A DNA stretch of 64,000 bases from Pseudomonadota bacterium (GTDB lineage: Bacteria; Pseudomonadota; Gammaproteobacteria; Burkholderiales; Gallionellaceae), in contig JAJYYO010000002.1 of assembly GCA_021800795.1 (NCBI GenBank), forward strand, positions 1-64,000, given 5' to 3'. Shown in pieces: positions 9,421-19,597 of this stretch. Every line of letters starts with the position of its first letter. Positions within the stretch are counted from its first letter, which is position 1. The notes below the pieces were generated by a model, which was not told where the DNA came from, made no database searches, and was given only the letters and a program-made list of their open reading frames with translations. The position numbers and the translations under genes are program-made.

Positions 9421-9536
9421 TGGTAAGTAGTAAGTCGGAAATAGCCAGTAGTCAGTAGGGAGCAGGGAGTGAAAAAACAGTTCTACGCCACTCACCACTG
9501 AGGCACACAGTGCCGCTCCACTCACCACTTACCATC
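9421..9536. repeat. Heptamer-period intergenic repeat between mreB and mreC
   Basis: The spacer between two genes of one operon is built from seven-base units. The left half reads TGGTAAG, TAGTAAG, TCGGAAA, TAGCCAG, TAGTCAG, TAGGGAG, CAGGGAG. After a short A-rich and mixed loop, the right half contains CACTCAC, CACTGAG, CACTCAC, CACTTAC units, roughly the reverse complement of the left. The transcript could fold into a long imperfect hairpin. The same unit style recurs at seven other places in this window. Confidence 0.8.
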
Positions 9537-9541
9537 AAAAC

Positions 9542-10668
<1,127 letters not shown>

Positions 10669-10956
10669 ATGTCATTAAGCACCGCCGACGTTCAGAAAGT
10701 TGCGCGCTTAGCGCGCCTTGCCATGAACAACACCGAAATCGAAGCCGCCAGAACGCAATTGTCCGGTATTTTTGAACTCATCGAAGAGATGCAGGCTGTG
10801 GATACCAGCGGCATAGAACCCATGTCGCACGCCCAGGATTTGTCGCAACGCCTGCGTGAAGACAGGGTCACCGAGACCGACCAGCGCGAGCTTTTCCAGT
10901 CGATCGCGCCGCAGGTCGAAGCCGGCCTGTATCTTGTCCCTCAAGTTATCGAGTGA
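10669..10956 (+). CDS. gatC: Asp-tRNA(Asn)/Glu-tRNA(Gln) amidotransferase subunit C
   Basis: A 95-residue GatC of normal size ([19 protein letters not shown], then [22 protein letters not shown] and LREDRVTE). The small subunit wraps around and stabilises the GatA-GatB pair that converts misacylated Glu-tRNA(Gln) or Asp-tRNA(Asn) to the correct amide. The ATG at 10669 is chosen because the family N-terminus begins here; a frame from 10630 would add thirteen unlikely residues. Its TGA overlaps the gatA start, so the two subunits are translationally coupled. Confidence 0.95.
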   Translation: MSLSTADVQKVARLARLAMNNTEIEAARTQLSGIFELIEEMQAVDTSGIEPMSHAQDLSQRLREDRVTETDQRELFQSIAPQVEAGLYLVPQVIE

Positions 10957-12431
10957 ATGCCATGTTGAATTACAGTCTCACACAACTGGGCGCCGCACTG
11001 CGCGCCAAAAAGATTTCCAGCGTCGAGTTGACTCAACTCTACCTTGACCGCATCGCCGCGCACAATCCAGTGTTGAACGCTTACCTCACTGTCGACGCCA
11101 AAACCAGTCTGACTCAGGCGGCGGCTGCCGATGCGCTGCTGGCGCAAGGCCGGGCGTTGCCGCTCACTGGCATTCCGATCGCACAGAAGGACATCTTTTG
11201 CGCCAAAGGCTGGCGCACCACCTGCGGATCGAAGATGCTGTCCGACTTCATTGCGCCTTATGACGCACATGTCGTCGAACAGTTCAACAAGGCAGGCGCG
11301 ATCAATCTGGGCAAGACCAACATGGACGAGTTCGCGATGGGTTCATCCAACGAAACATCGTACTTTGGACCCGTTAAAAATCCCTGGAATCACAACGCCG
11401 TGCCCGGCGGCAGCTCGGGCGGCGCCGCCTCGGCGGTCGCAGCCCGTCTGTGCGCGGCGGCCACAGGCACAGATACCGGCGGCTCGATACGCCAGCCGGC
11501 AGCGCTGTGCGGCATTACCGGCATCAAGCCGACTTATGGCACGGTATCGCGCTACGGCATGATCGCCTTCGCTTCCAGCCTGGATCAGGCAGGCCCGATG
11601 GCGAAGAGCGCGGAAGACTGCGCGCTGATGCTGAATGTAATGGCCGGCTTCGATGAGCGCGATTCAACCTCGCTGCTGCGCGAAAAGGAGGACTACACCC
11701 GCGATTTGAACCGGCCTCTTCAAGGATTACGCATCGGTCTGCCCAGGGAGTTCTTTGCGGAAGGGCTGTCGAATGACGTGGCAGGTCGCGTTCAGGATGC
11801 GATTGCCGAATACAAGAAACTGGGTGCTGTTGTCATTGACATCAGCCTGCCGAATTCGAATCTGGCCGTACCGGTGTATTACGTACTGGCGCCGGCCGAA
11901 GCGTCCAGCAACCTGTCGCGCTTCGACGGGGTGCGCTACGGTTATCGCGCGCCTGAATATACCGATCTGGCGGACATGTACGAAAAGAGCCGTGCACAGG
12001 GCTTCGGCGAGGAAGTCAAACGCCGCATCATGATCGGCACTTATGTGCTCTCGCACGGCTATTACGACGCATATTACCTGCAGGCGCAGAAAATCCGCCG
12101 CCTGATTGCGCAGGATTTCACCGACGCCTTCAAACAGTGCGACGTGATCATGGGGCCGACTTCCCCTTCCACCGCCTTTAACCTGGGCGACAAGGGCGAC
12201 GACCCGGTGCAGATGTATCTGTCCGATATCTACACCATCGCGGTGAACCTGGCAGGACTTCCCGGCATGTCCATCCCCTGCGGGTTTGGCGATCCGGGCG
12301 CAAACGGCCCTGCCATGCCGGCCGGCTTGCAGATCATCGGCAACTATTTCGACGAGGCGCGCATGTTGAACGCCGCGCATCAATATCAACTGGCGACCGA
12401 CTGGCACAGCAAACAACCAAACGGAATTTAA
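10953..12431 (+). CDS. gatA: Asp-tRNA(Asn)/Glu-tRNA(Gln) amidotransferase subunit A
   Basis: A 492-residue amidase-signature enzyme that hydrolyses glutamine and channels ammonia to GatB. The Ser-cisSer-Lys triad is visible as Lys79 in IPIAQKDIF, Ser154 in [12 protein letters not shown] and Ser178 in [11 protein letters not shown]. The first possible start is GTG at 10953, overlapping the gatC stop; ATG at 10962 ([10 protein letters not shown]) is an equally plausible start and would shorten the protein by three residues. In most relatives gatB follows directly; here a transposase gene and REP pair separate them. Confidence 0.95.
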   Translation: MNAMLNYSLTQLGAALRAKKISSVELTQLYLDRIAAHNPVLNAYLTVDAKTSLTQAAAADALLAQGRALPLTGIPIAQKDIFCAKGWRTTCGSKMLSDFIAPYDAHVVEQFNKAGAINLGKTNMDEFAMGSSNETSYFGPVKNPWNHNAVPGGSSGGAASAVAARLCAAATGTDTGGSIRQPAALCGITGIKPTYGTVSRYGMIAFASSLDQAGPMAKSAEDCALMLNVMAGFDERDSTSLLREKEDYTRDLNRPLQGLRIGLPREFFAEGLSNDVAGRVQDAIAEYKKLGAVVIDISLPNSNLAVPVYYVLAPAEASSNLSRFDGVRYGYRAPEYTDLADMYEKSRAQGFGEEVKRRIMIGTYVLSHGYYDAYYLQAQKIRRLIAQDFTDAFKQCDVIMGPTSPSTAFNLGDKGDDPVQMYLSDIYTIAVNLAGLPGMSIPCGFGDPGANGPAMPAGLQIIGNYFDEARMLNAAHQYQLATDWHSKQPNGI

Positions 12432-12433
12432 AA

Positions 12434-12471
12434 GTAGGGTGGATAAAGCCCGCAGGGCGTATCCACCACCC
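12434..12471 (+). repeat. REP element, left copy
   Basis: A GTAG tetranucleotide is followed by an imperfect palindrome: GGGTGGATAA and GTATCCACC arms around a GCCCGCAGGGC core. This is the usual architecture of a REP sequence served by a REP-associated tyrosine transposase. It lies between the gatA stop and the transposase start and is inverted relative to the right copy at 12996-13028. Confidence 0.85.
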
Positions 12472-12476
12472 GAAAA

Positions 12477-12995
12477 ATGAGCGACTACAGGCGAGCTTTC
12501 CAACCAGGCGGATGTTATTTCTTTACCGTCGTGACATACGAGCGCAGGCCTTGGCTAATCGAAAAACCTGCGATCGAGCGTTTAAGGAAAGCCTTCCGTC
12601 ATGTCATGAAAGCTCGTCCGTTTTCGATTGATGCCATTGTTATATGGCCCGATCATCTGCACTGTATCTGGCAATTACCGGAAGGTGACCATGATTTTCC
12701 GGAACGTTGGCGGCAAATTAAACGGTTTGTGTCAATCGGCCTGGAAAGTCCGCTTAATGCACGCAATGAAAAGGCGTTGTGGCAACGACGATACTGGGAG
12801 CACTTGATTAAAGATGAAGAAGACTGGTATCGTCATATCGATTACATTCATTATAATCCAGTCAAACACGGTTACGTCACACGTCCTGCCGATTGGCCAT
12901 ACGGCTCTTTCAAACTTGCAATGAAGCGTGGCTGGTATGACGCCACTTGGGGCGATGCGGAACCTTCTTCTATCGCCGGAATGACATTTGAATAA
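12477..12995 (+). CDS. rayT: REP-associated tyrosine transposase (RAYT, IS200/Y1 family)
   Basis: A 172-residue single-domain HUH enzyme. The metal-binding HUH motif is seen in [13 protein letters not shown] (His-Leu-His), and the catalytic tyrosine is in the helix [19 protein letters not shown]. The N-terminus [24 protein letters not shown] is typical of RAYTs. These enzymes cut and rejoin single-stranded REP DNA and are normally single-copy and domesticated rather than freely mobile. The gene is bracketed precisely by an inverted REP pair, its stop codon abutting the right REP, and it splits gatCA from gatB. All motifs look intact. Confidence 0.9.
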   Translation: MSDYRRAFQPGGCYFFTVVTYERRPWLIEKPAIERLRKAFRHVMKARPFSIDAIVIWPDHLHCIWQLPEGDHDFPERWRQIKRFVSIGLESPLNARNEKALWQRRYWEHLIKDEEDWYRHIDYIHYNPVKHGYVTRPADWPYGSFKLAMKRGWYDATWGDAEPSSIAGMTFE

Positions 12996-13028
12996 TGGTG
13001 GATACGGCTGCGCCTTTATCCACCCTAC
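12996..13028 (-). repeat. REP element, right copy
   Basis: On the minus strand this reads GTAGGGTGGATAAAGG then the core GCGCAGCC and GTATCCACC, matching the left copy at 12434-12471 in arms and GTAG head but differing in the loop. The two are in inverted orientation around the transposase gene, so together they form a BIME-like unit. Confidence 0.85.
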
Positions 13029-13048
13029 AAAATAGGACTACACAAATC

Positions 13049-14503
13049 ATGCAATGGGAAACCGTCATCGGGCTGGAAGTGCACACGCAACTCTCCACCC
13101 AAACCAAAATTTTCTCCGGCGCGTCCACCACCTATGGCGCAGAGCCCAACACGCAGGCGGATGCGGTGAGCATCGCGCTGCCCGGCGTGTTGCCGGTACT
13201 GAACAAGGGTGCGGTTGAGCGCGCCATCAAGTTCGGCCTGGCAGTCGGTGCGCATATCGCGCCGCGCTCGGTGTTTGCGCGCAAAAATTATTTCTACCCC
13301 GACCTGCCCAAAGGCTACCAGATCAGCCAGTTCGATCTGCCGGTAGTCGGCATGGGCTCGTTGACCATACAGGTCGAGCCGCTATCAGGAAATGCAAAAC
13401 CCTACGAAAAAGTCGTGCGCATCACCCGCGCGCACCTGGAAGAAGACGCGGGAAAATCGGTGCACGGTGCATCGCAAGGCATGACCGGCGTGGATCTGAA
13501 CCGGGCCGGCACGCCGCTGCTGGAAATCGTATCCGAACCCGATATGTGTTCCGCCGCCGAGGCGGTGGCGTATGCAAAAACGCTGCACACGCTGGTGCGC
13601 TGGATCGGCATCTCGGACGGCAACATGCAGGAAGGCTCATTCCGCTGCGATGTGAACGTATCGGTGCGACGTAAAGGCGAGCCGCTCGGCACGCGGCGCG
13701 AGATCAAGAACCTCAATTCGTTCAAATTCATGCAACAGGCCATCGATTACGAGGTGCAGTGGCAGATCGACACCCTCGAAAATGGCGGAAAAATCCATCA
13801 GGCCACTATCCTGTTCAACCCGGATACCGGCGAGACGCGCGCGATGCGCAGCAAGGAAGACGCGCACGATTATCGTTACTTTCCGGACCCGGACCTGCTG
13901 CCGCTGGACATCACCCCTTCCATGCTGGAGGAGGTGCGCGCCACACTGCCTGAACTGCCGGAAGCTCGCCGCGGCCGTTATGTAAAGGAGCTAGGCTTGT
14001 CTGCTTATGATGCGTCCAGCCTTACGTCATCGCGCGAAATGGCGGATTTCTTCGATGTGTGCGTAAACGCCGTCGGTCACGCCAATGCCAAGCTGTGCGC
14101 CAACTGGATCATCGGCGAGGTCAGCGCCCAGCTCAATCGCGACGGACTGGAAATGGCGCAATGCCCGGTCTCCCCGCAACAGCTGAGCGGCATGCTGCTG
14201 CGCATTGCGGATGGCACCATTTCCAACTCCGGTGCGAAGGAATTATTCCGCACCCTGTGGGCGGAAGGCGAGACAGCGGATGCGATTATCGAAGCAAAAG
14301 GGCTGAAACAGGTTTCCGATTCGGGCGCAATCGAAGCGCTGGTGGATGAAATCATCGCCACCCATGCAGACAAAGTCGCTGAATACCGTTCAGGCAAAGA
14401 CAAACTGTTCGGCTTCTTTGTAGGGCTTGCGATGAAGGCCAGCAAAGGCAAGGCCAATCCGGCGCAACTGAACGAGGTGCTGCTGAAAAAACTGGCAGGT
14501 TAA
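13049..14503 (+). CDS. gatB: Asp-tRNA(Asn)/Glu-tRNA(Gln) amidotransferase subunit B
   Basis: A 484-residue GatB. The N-terminal catalytic domain has [13 protein letters not shown], the [18 protein letters not shown] motif, [11 protein letters not shown] and the [17 protein letters not shown] stretch; the C-terminal tail domain (about 330-484) binds the tRNA acceptor arm. The ATG at 13049 ([10 protein letters not shown]) is the family start; the frame to 12995 begins inside the REP element. Expression from the gatCA promoter would require read-through of the 620-bp RAYT/REP insert. Confidence 0.95.
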   Translation: MQWETVIGLEVHTQLSTQTKIFSGASTTYGAEPNTQADAVSIALPGVLPVLNKGAVERAIKFGLAVGAHIAPRSVFARKNYFYPDLPKGYQISQFDLPVVGMGSLTIQVEPLSGNAKPYEKVVRITRAHLEEDAGKSVHGASQGMTGVDLNRAGTPLLEIVSEPDMCSAAEAVAYAKTLHTLVRWIGISDGNMQEGSFRCDVNVSVRRKGEPLGTRREIKNLNSFKFMQQAIDYEVQWQIDTLENGGKIHQATILFNPDTGETRAMRSKEDAHDYRYFPDPDLLPLDITPSMLEEVRATLPELPEARRGRYVKELGLSAYDASSLTSSREMADFFDVCVNAVGHANAKLCANWIIGEVSAQLNRDGLEMAQCPVSPQQLSGMLLRIADGTISNSGAKELFRTLWAEGETADAIIEAKGLKQVSDSGAIEALVDEIIATHADKVAEYRSGKDKLFGFFVGLAMKASKGKANPAQLNEVLLKKLAG

Positions 14504-14559
14504 AATATTCATTGTCAGGTTTTGGCGAATCCAGCATAATCCGCTTTGCCGTTCAGACC

Positions 14560-14787
14560 AATGGGAGAGTGTGGTTTTGATACCACCGCCGAAGGCGTAA
14601 CACCCGTAACCGCTCAGGCAAAAGAACTATTGGCACAGGCAAATCTGGAGAGCGCAGGCTAAACCTGCCACCGAAGGGGCACGCAAAATCGTCATTCCCG
14701 CGAAGGCGGGAATCCAGTTGAATAGCTGGATTCCGGGTCTGGCCCGGAATGGCATTTTGTAATCTCTCAGGTACCAAGGACAGATGG
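14560..14787 (+). ncRNA. Tandem glycine riboswitch (gcvT RNA) with an insertion in aptamer 2
   Basis: Aptamer 1 (about 14562-14635) shows GGGAGAGT, then CCGCCGAAGGCGTAA and CGCTCAGGCAAAAGAAC. Aptamer 2 (about 14644-14787) shows CTGGAGAGC, then CCACCGAAGGGGCACG and, further on, ATCTCTCAGGTACCAAGGAC. Both are the conserved elements of the glycine aptamer. The RNA lies directly upstream of gcvT and a terminator, the expected position for glycine-induced antitermination. In aptamer 2 the segment after the GGGGC motif, normally a short P3 stem-loop, is replaced by about 70 bp of palindromic repeat (14689-14759). Confidence 0.92.
14689..14759. repeat. Palindromic repeat inserted in riboswitch aptamer 2
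   Basis: The segment starts CGTCATTCCCGCGAAGGCGG and ends GGCCCGGAATGGCATTTTG. It contains nested inverted repeats: CATTCC pairs with GGAATG on the outside, GGAATCCAG pairs with CTGGATTCC around an 8-nt loop, and GGG(TCTGG)CCC forms a small hairpin. This is the common proteobacterial CGTCATTCCCGCG-type repeat; a shorter relative is at 47596-47623. Confidence 0.85.
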
Positions 14788-14821
14788 GGCGCAGCACGAT
14801 TTTCGTGCTGCGCCTTTTTTT
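14788..14821 (+). terminator. Rho-independent terminator, expression platform of the glycine riboswitch
   Basis: A perfect 12-bp stem (14788-14799 with 14803-14814, GGCGCAGCACGA and its complement) closes a 3-nt loop and is followed by seven T residues. It ends 12 bp before the gcvT ATG, so it can only act by transcription attenuation ahead of the gcv operon. Confidence 0.92.
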
Positions 14822-14833
14822 GTGAAAGCCGAC

Positions 14834-15922
14834 ATGACTCTTAAAACAACTCCCCTCAATGCCGCACACCGCGCAATGGGTGCAAAAATGGTGGATTTCG
14901 GCGGCTGGGACATGCCGGTGAACTACGGTTCACAGATCGACGAACACCATCAGGTGCGTAATGATTGCGGCATGTTTGACGTGTCCCACATGCGCGTGCT
15001 GGATATGAAAGGCGAGGGTGTGCGTGACTTTCTGCGTTACCTGCTGGCGAACAACGTGGACAAGCTGACAATGCCCGGCAAAGCGCTTTATTCCGCGATG
15101 TTGCTGGAAAACGGCGGTGTGATCGATGACCTGATCGTCTATTTCATGAACGAAAACTGGTTCCGCATCGTGGTCAATGCAGGCACGGCGGACAAGGACA
15201 TCGCCTGGATGAAGAAACAGGCTGAACTGCATGCGCCACAACTCGACATCGCGGATCATCCTGAACTGGCGATGATCGCCGTGCAGGGACCGAATGCGCG
15301 CGCCAAAGTATGGGACGCGTTGCCCGGCAGTCGGGAACTGACCGAAAAACTGATCCCTTTCAGTGCGGTGGAAATGGGCGCCATGTTCATCGCGCGCACC
15401 GGCTACACCGGCGAAGACGGCTTCGAGATCATGATACCGGCCAAGGCGGCGCCGTTCTTCTGGGCGACGCTGGCGGAAAAAGGCGTCAAACCCATCGGGC
15501 TTGGTGCGCGCGACACGCTGCGCCTTGAGGCCGGCATGAACCTCTATGGACAGGACATGGACGAGAGCGTCGGCCCGCTGGAATCGGGTCTTGCCTGGAC
15601 GGTGGACCTTAAAAGTCCCCGCGACTTCATCGGCAAGCAAGCGCTGCTGGCACATCCGCCAACGCACAAACTGGTCGGCCTGGTATTGCTGGATCGCGGC
15701 GTATTGCGCGGGCATCAACAGGTGCACACCGCACACGGCAACGGCGAGATCACCAGCGGCAGCTTCTCCCCCACGCTGGAAAAATCCATCGCGCTGGCTC
15801 GCGTACCCGTCGAGGTTACCATCGGCGATACGGTACAGGTTGCCATTCGCGATAAAATGCTGAGCGCACAGGTGGTCAAGTATCCGTTCGCAAGAAATGG
15901 CAAGGCAGTCGTTAGCCTCTAG
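14834..15922 (+). CDS. gcvT: Glycine cleavage system T protein (aminomethyltransferase)
   Basis: A 362-residue folate-binding T protein. It begins [20 protein letters not shown] and has [13 protein letters not shown], the [11 protein letters not shown] stretch containing the catalytic Asp region, [12 protein letters not shown], and [20 protein letters not shown]. It transfers the methylene group from the lipoyl arm of GcvH to tetrahydrofolate, releasing ammonia. ATG 14834 is preferred; GTG at 14822 lies against the terminator U-tract. No good ribosome-binding site is visible between the terminator and the start, which is odd. Its stop codon falls in a heptamer repeat. Confidence 0.95.
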   Translation: MTLKTTPLNAAHRAMGAKMVDFGGWDMPVNYGSQIDEHHQVRNDCGMFDVSHMRVLDMKGEGVRDFLRYLLANNVDKLTMPGKALYSAMLLENGGVIDDLIVYFMNENWFRIVVNAGTADKDIAWMKKQAELHAPQLDIADHPELAMIAVQGPNARAKVWDALPGSRELTEKLIPFSAVEMGAMFIARTGYTGEDGFEIMIPAKAAPFFWATLAEKGVKPIGLGARDTLRLEAGMNLYGQDMDESVGPLESGLAWTVDLKSPRDFIGKQALLAHPPTHKLVGLVLLDRGVLRGHQQVHTAHGNGEITSGSFSPTLEKSIALARVPVEVTIGDTVQVAIRDKMLSAQVVKYPFARNGKAVVSL

Positions 15923-15993
15923 TCGCTAGTCGGTAGTTAAAACCGCGTAGCGACCAACCCAACTAATGACTAACGACTAGTAACTAACAACTG
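15920..15993. repeat. Heptamer-period inverted repeat between gcvT and gcvH
   Basis: Left arm units AGTCGCT, AGTCGGT, AGTTAAA and right arm units ACTAATG, ACTAACG, ACTAGTA, ACTAACA are approximate reverse complements around a loop containing GCGTAGCG. The resulting RNA hairpin lies within the operon, immediately before the strong gcvH ribosome-binding site GAAGGAG. Confidence 0.8.
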
Positions 15994-16005
15994 AAGGAGT
16001 TTTAA

Positions 16006-16395
16006 ATGAGCATTCCATCCAATCTGAAATACACCCCTTCCCACGAATGGGTCAAAACCGAAGCGGACGGCACGGTCAGCATCGGCATCACACAACACGC
16101 ACAGGAATTGCTGGGCGACATGGTGTTCGTCGAAGCGCCTGCCGTCGGGCGTCACCTGAAAGCACGCGAGGAATGCGCGGTCGTGGAATCGGTCAAGGCC
16201 GCCGCCGATGTGTACGCACCCATTTCCGGCATGGTCACTGAAATCAACGGGATACTGGATGGCAGCCCCGAAGCCATCAATGAAGACCCTTACGCTGCAT
16301 GGATGTTCAAACTGAAGCCGGACAACGCAGCCGACGTAGACGCGTTGATGGACGCGGCCGCTTATCAGGCCGTCGTAGACAGCGAAGCACACTAA
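16006..16395 (+). CDS. gcvH: Glycine cleavage system H protein (lipoyl carrier)
   Basis: A 129-residue H protein of normal size. The lipoylated lysine is Lys64 in [17 protein letters not shown]. The N-terminus [16 protein letters not shown] and the [19 protein letters not shown] hairpin are typical. It shuttles the aminomethyl group between GcvP, GcvT and lipoamide dehydrogenase; no lipoamide dehydrogenase gene is in this window. A strong ribosome-binding site (GAAGGAG at about 15991-15997) sits 9 bp before the ATG, suggesting independent initiation although transcription comes from the riboswitch. Confidence 0.97.
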   Translation: MSIPSNLKYTPSHEWVKTEADGTVSIGITQHAQELLGDMVFVEAPAVGRHLKAREECAVVESVKAAADVYAPISGMVTEINGILDGSPEAINEDPYAAWMFKLKPDNAADVDALMDAAAYQAVVDSEAH

Positions 16396-16399
16396 AACA

Positions 16400-16521
16400 G
16401 GAGTGAGGATTGAGGAGCGAGTGAAAAACCTCTCTTCGATTTGCGCCATACTCAATCCTCGATCCTTGATCCTCACTCCTGCTTTTTAATTCTCAATCCT
16501 CAATCCACGATCCTCCATCCT
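16400..16521. repeat. Heptamer-period inverted repeat between gcvH and gcvP
   Basis: The left arm is GAGTGAGGATTGAGGAGCGA and the right arm includes ACTCAATCCTCGATCCTTGA followed by TCCTCACTC, its near reverse complement, with a second set of ATCCTCA-type units reaching the gcvP start. Unit length is seven bases. The gcvP ATG is flush with the repeat end, leaving no normal ribosome-binding site. Confidence 0.82.
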
Positions 16522-19371
16522 ATGAATTCTGACCAGTTTGTAAACCGCCACAACGGCCCCTCCTCCAGTGACGTTCAGGACATGCTGCAAAAAATCAACG
16601 CGTCCTCACTCGATGCGCTGATCGATGAAACCATACCGGCTGCGATTCGTTTGAAGACGCCGCTGAACCTGCCGGACGGCCTGTCCGAATATGCCTATCT
16701 TTCCCATCTCAGGGGCATTGCGGCGAAAAACAAGTTGTATAAGAGCTACATCGGGCTGGGCTATTACGACACCATCGTGCCGCCGGTAATCCAGCGCAAC
16801 GTACTGGAAAATCCGGGCTGGTATACCGCCTACACGCCCTATCAGGCCGAGATTGCGCAGGGTCGTCTGGAGGCGTTGCTCAATTTCCAGACCATGGTGG
16901 TGGATCTGACCGGCATGGAAATCGCCAATGCCTCATTGCTGGATGAGGCCACCGCCGCCGCCGAGGCGATGACCATGCTGCACGGCCTGCGCCCCAGGGA
17001 TGCCGCTGCAAAAAACAGTTTTTTCGTCTCGCACGAATGCTTTCCGCAGACCATCGAGCTGCTGAAAACCCGCGCCCGCCCATTGGGAATCGAGCTGGTA
17101 ATCGGCGACTTCAGGACGGTCACCCTGAATGACACGCTGTACGGAGCGCTGCTGCAATATCCTGCCGCCAGCGGCGCGGTGCACGACTACGGCGACTTTG
17201 TTGCCCGCGCGAAACAACACGGCATGACGATTGCGGTGGCAGCCGACATCCTGAGCCTGGTTTTGCTCACGCCGCCCGGCGAATGGGGCGCAGATATCGT
17301 ACTGGGCTCTACGCAGCGCTTCGGCGTACCGATGGGTTACGGCGGACCGCACGCCGCCTACTTCGCCTGCCGCGACGCCTTCAAGCGTTCCATGCCGGGG
17401 CGCATCATCGGCGTATCCGTCGATGCGGACGGCAACCCTGCGTTGCGCATGGCGCTGCAAACCCGCGAACAGCATATCCGCCGCGAGAAAGCCACCTCCA
17501 ACATCTGCACCGCACAGGCCTTGCTGGCCATCATGGCCGGCATGTATGCGGTCTATCATGGTCCGCAGGGGCTGCGCGATATCGCAAGACAGTTGCACCT
17601 GATGACCGTCGCCCTGTCGGTCGAGCTGAAAAAGCTGGGTTACCAGATCGCGCACGACAGTTTCTTCGACACGATCAAACTGCTGCATACCGATAACACA
17701 AAAATACGCGCGCTGGCTGAGTCGGCAGAAATCAACTTCCGCTACAGCAGCGAAGGCCTGGGGATCGCGCTGAATCAGACCACCTCGATTGCTGATCTGA
17801 ACGCCATCCTTGTCGTGCTCTCGGACGCGGCCGGAAAACCCGCCGCCCGGTTGAGCGAGGTGCAGGTAGCCGGCCAATCCATGCACCTGAAGGTGCGGCA
17901 ATCGGCGATTTTGAGTCATGCGGTGTTCAATTCCTACCATTCCGAAACGCTGATGATGCGCTATATCAAGCGACAGGAAAACAAGGACCTCTCGCTGACT
18001 CACTCGATGATCGCGCTGGGTTCCTGCACCATGAAACTCAACGCCGCAGCCGAACTGCTGGCGCTGACCTGGCCCGAGTTCGCCAACCTGCACCCTTTCG
18101 TGCCGGTCGAACAGGCGGCAGGCTTCCAGGAAATTATCGCGGGACTGGACGCGGCCTTGTCGGAAATCACCGGTTTCGCGCAGATGAGTTTTCAGCCCAA
18201 CAGCGGCGCACAGGGCGAATATGCGGGTCTCCTGGTGATCCAGGCCTGGCATCGCTCGCGCGGCGAAGCACAGCGCAATGTCGCGCTGATCCCGTCTTCC
18301 GCGCACGGCACCAATCCTGCCAGCGCGGCGATGTGCGGCATGGATATCGTGGTGGTGAAATGCGATCAGAAAGGCAACATCGACGTCGCGGACCTGCGCG
18401 AAAAAGCCGAGTTGCATCGCGACAAGCTGTCCTGCCTGATGGTGACCTACCCCAGCACGCACGGCGTATATGAGGAATCCATCATCGATATTACCGATAT
18501 CATTCACGCGAACGGCGGACAGGTGTACATGGACGGCGCCAACATGAATGCGCAGGTGGGGCTGACCAGCCCCGGCAACATCGGCGCGGATGTGTGCCAC
18601 CTCAACCTGCACAAGACCTTCGCCATCCCGCACGGCGGCGGCGGACCGGGTGTCGGCCCGATTGGGGTAGCAAAACATCTGACGCCTTTCCTGCCCTCCC
18701 ATCCGCTGATCCAAACCGGCGGCGATCAGGGCATCCATGCGGTATCCGCAGCGCCTTACGGCAGCGCGCTGATCCTGCTGGTGTCCTACGGCTACGTCAA
18801 GATGATGGGCGGCGCGGGGCTTAAAGAGGCGACCCGCATGGCGATCCTGAACGCCAACTATATCAAGGAATCGCTCAAGGACCATTATGCGACCCTGTAT
18901 GTGGGCAGCAACGGTCGCTGCGCGCACGAAATGATTCTGAACTGCATTCCATTCAAACGCGATGCCGGTGTGGAAGTGGCTGACATCGCAAAACGTCTGA
19001 TGGATTTTGGCTTTCATGCGCCGACCACTTCTTTCCCGGTGGTGGATACCTTGATGGTCGAACCGACCGAGAGTGAATCCAAGGCGGAGCTGGATCGTTT
19101 CTGCGAGGCGATGATTGCGATACGCGGCGAGATCGACGAGATTGCAGCCGGACGCGCCGACAAAAAAGACAATATCATCAAGCATGCGCCGCATACCGCG
19201 AAGGCTGTGGTGTCGAGCGACTGGAATCGGCCCTATACGCGTGAACAGGCGGCATACCCCTTGCCCTGGGTGCGCGAGAATAAGTTCTGGCCCGCCGTTG
19301 CGCGCGTGGACAACGTGTACGGCGACAAGAACCTGATCTGTTCCTGCCCGCCGTTGGAAAGCTACCTTTAG
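16522..19371 (+). CDS. gcvP: Glycine dehydrogenase (decarboxylating), P protein
   Basis: A 949-residue homodimer-type P protein with fused N- and C-terminal halves. Signatures are [20 protein letters not shown] near the N-terminus, [11 protein letters not shown], the glycine-binding region [13 protein letters not shown], and the PLP site [20 protein letters not shown] with the Schiff-base lysine in HKT. It decarboxylates glycine and loads the aminomethyl group on GcvH. ATG 16522 ([14 protein letters not shown]) is the start; the frame extends upstream to 16441 through the heptamer repeat, which encodes the implausible leader [15 protein letters not shown]. Expression is expected to follow the glycine riboswitch. 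Confidence 0.96.
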   Translation: MNSDQFVNRHNGPSSSDVQDMLQKINASSLDALIDETIPAAIRLKTPLNLPDGLSEYAYLSHLRGIAAKNKLYKSYIGLGYYDTIVPPVIQRNVLENPGWYTAYTPYQAEIAQGRLEALLNFQTMVVDLTGMEIANASLLDEATAAAEAMTMLHGLRPRDAAAKNSFFVSHECFPQTIELLKTRARPLGIELVIGDFRTVTLNDTLYGALLQYPAASGAVHDYGDFVARAKQHGMTIAVAADILSLVLLTPPGEWGADIVLGSTQRFGVPMGYGGPHAAYFACRDAFKRSMPGRIIGVSVDADGNPALRMALQTREQHIRREKATSNICTAQALLAIMAGMYAVYHGPQGLRDIARQLHLMTVALSVELKKLGYQIAHDSFFDTIKLLHTDNTKIRALAESAEINFRYSSEGLGIALNQTTSIADLNAILVVLSDAAGKPAARLSEVQVAGQSMHLKVRQSAILSHAVFNSYHSETLMMRYIKRQENKDLSLTHSMIALGSCTMKLNAAAELLALTWPEFANLHPFVPVEQAAGFQEIIAGLDAALSEITGFAQMSFQPNSGAQGEYAGLLVIQAWHRSRGEAQRNVALIPSSAHGTNPASAAMCGMDIVVVKCDQKGNIDVADLREKAELHRDKLSCLMVTYPSTHGVYEESIIDITDIIHANGGQVYMDGANMNAQVGLTSPGNIGADVCHLNLHKTFAIPHGGGGPGVGPIGVAKHLTPFLPSHPLIQTGGDQGIHAVSAAPYGSALILLVSYGYVKMMGGAGLKEATRMAILNANYIKESLKDHYATLYVGSNGRCAHEMILNCIPFKRDAGVEVADIAKRLMDFGFHAPTTSFPVVDTLMVEPTESESKAELDRFCEAMIAIRGEIDEIAAGRADKKDNIIKHAPHTAKAVVSSDWNRPYTREQAAYPLPWVRENKFWPAVARVDNVYGDKNLICSCPPLESYL

Positions 19372-19375
19372 TTTA

Positions 19376-19409
19376 AAACTCCCCCGGAACGGCTGTTCCG
19401 GGGGAGTTT
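19376..19409. terminator. Terminator after the gcv operon
   Basis: A perfect 15-bp stem (AAACTCCCCCGGAAC paired with GTTCCGGGGGAGTTT) encloses the loop GGCT, 4 bp after the gcvP stop. The stem's own T-run at the 3' side is short, but its flanking A and T runs make it usable in both directions. Confidence 0.88.
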
Positions 19410-19451
19410 GTAGATCGTGAAAGCCGAACGGTCGTAAAAAACTAATCTCTG

Positions 19452-19511
19452 CAAAGGTGATGTGAAAAACGATCCCCTGCTTTTGCAGATGCTGAAACGT
19501 TATCACCTTTG
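19452..19511. repeat. Nested inverted repeats upstream of the TIGR04255/HEPN cassette
   Basis: CAAAGGTGAT (19452-19461) is the exact reverse complement of ATCACCTTTG (19502-19511), a 10-bp stem. Nested in the interval, TCTGCAAA is complementary to TTTGCAGA (about 19481-19489), an alternative pairing that uses part of the same left arm. The two pairings are mutually exclusive in part, as in attenuators or operator sites. Confidence 0.65.
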
Positions 19512-19517
19512 AGGGCG

Positions 19518-19556
19518 GAAGATTTGGATAAGAAGTTTGGATAGAAGTTTGGAGAG
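19518..19556. repeat. Three imperfect 12-13 bp tandem units
   Basis: GAAGATTTGGATAA, GAAGTTTGGATA and GAAGTTTGGAGA follow one another just before the first gene of the cassette. They could be iterons for a regulator or simple slippage products. Confidence 0.65.
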
Positions 19557-19597
19557 GACATTCATGCCCATTGGTGTGCTACTATACAAAATGATTT

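Noticed and set aside
14822-14833. GTG 14822 as gcvT start
   Set aside because: It lies at the end of the terminator U-tract and adds MKAD before the usual family start; kept only as an alternative.
16400-16521. Possible CRISPR array because of regular repeats
   Set aside because: Units are 7 bp and head to tail, without unique 30-40 bp spacers.
16933-19506. 857-codon minus-strand open frame opposite gcvP
   Set aside because: It is the antisense shadow of a highly conserved GC-rich gene; the translation has no recognisable family, and the plus-strand gene explains the frame through codon bias.
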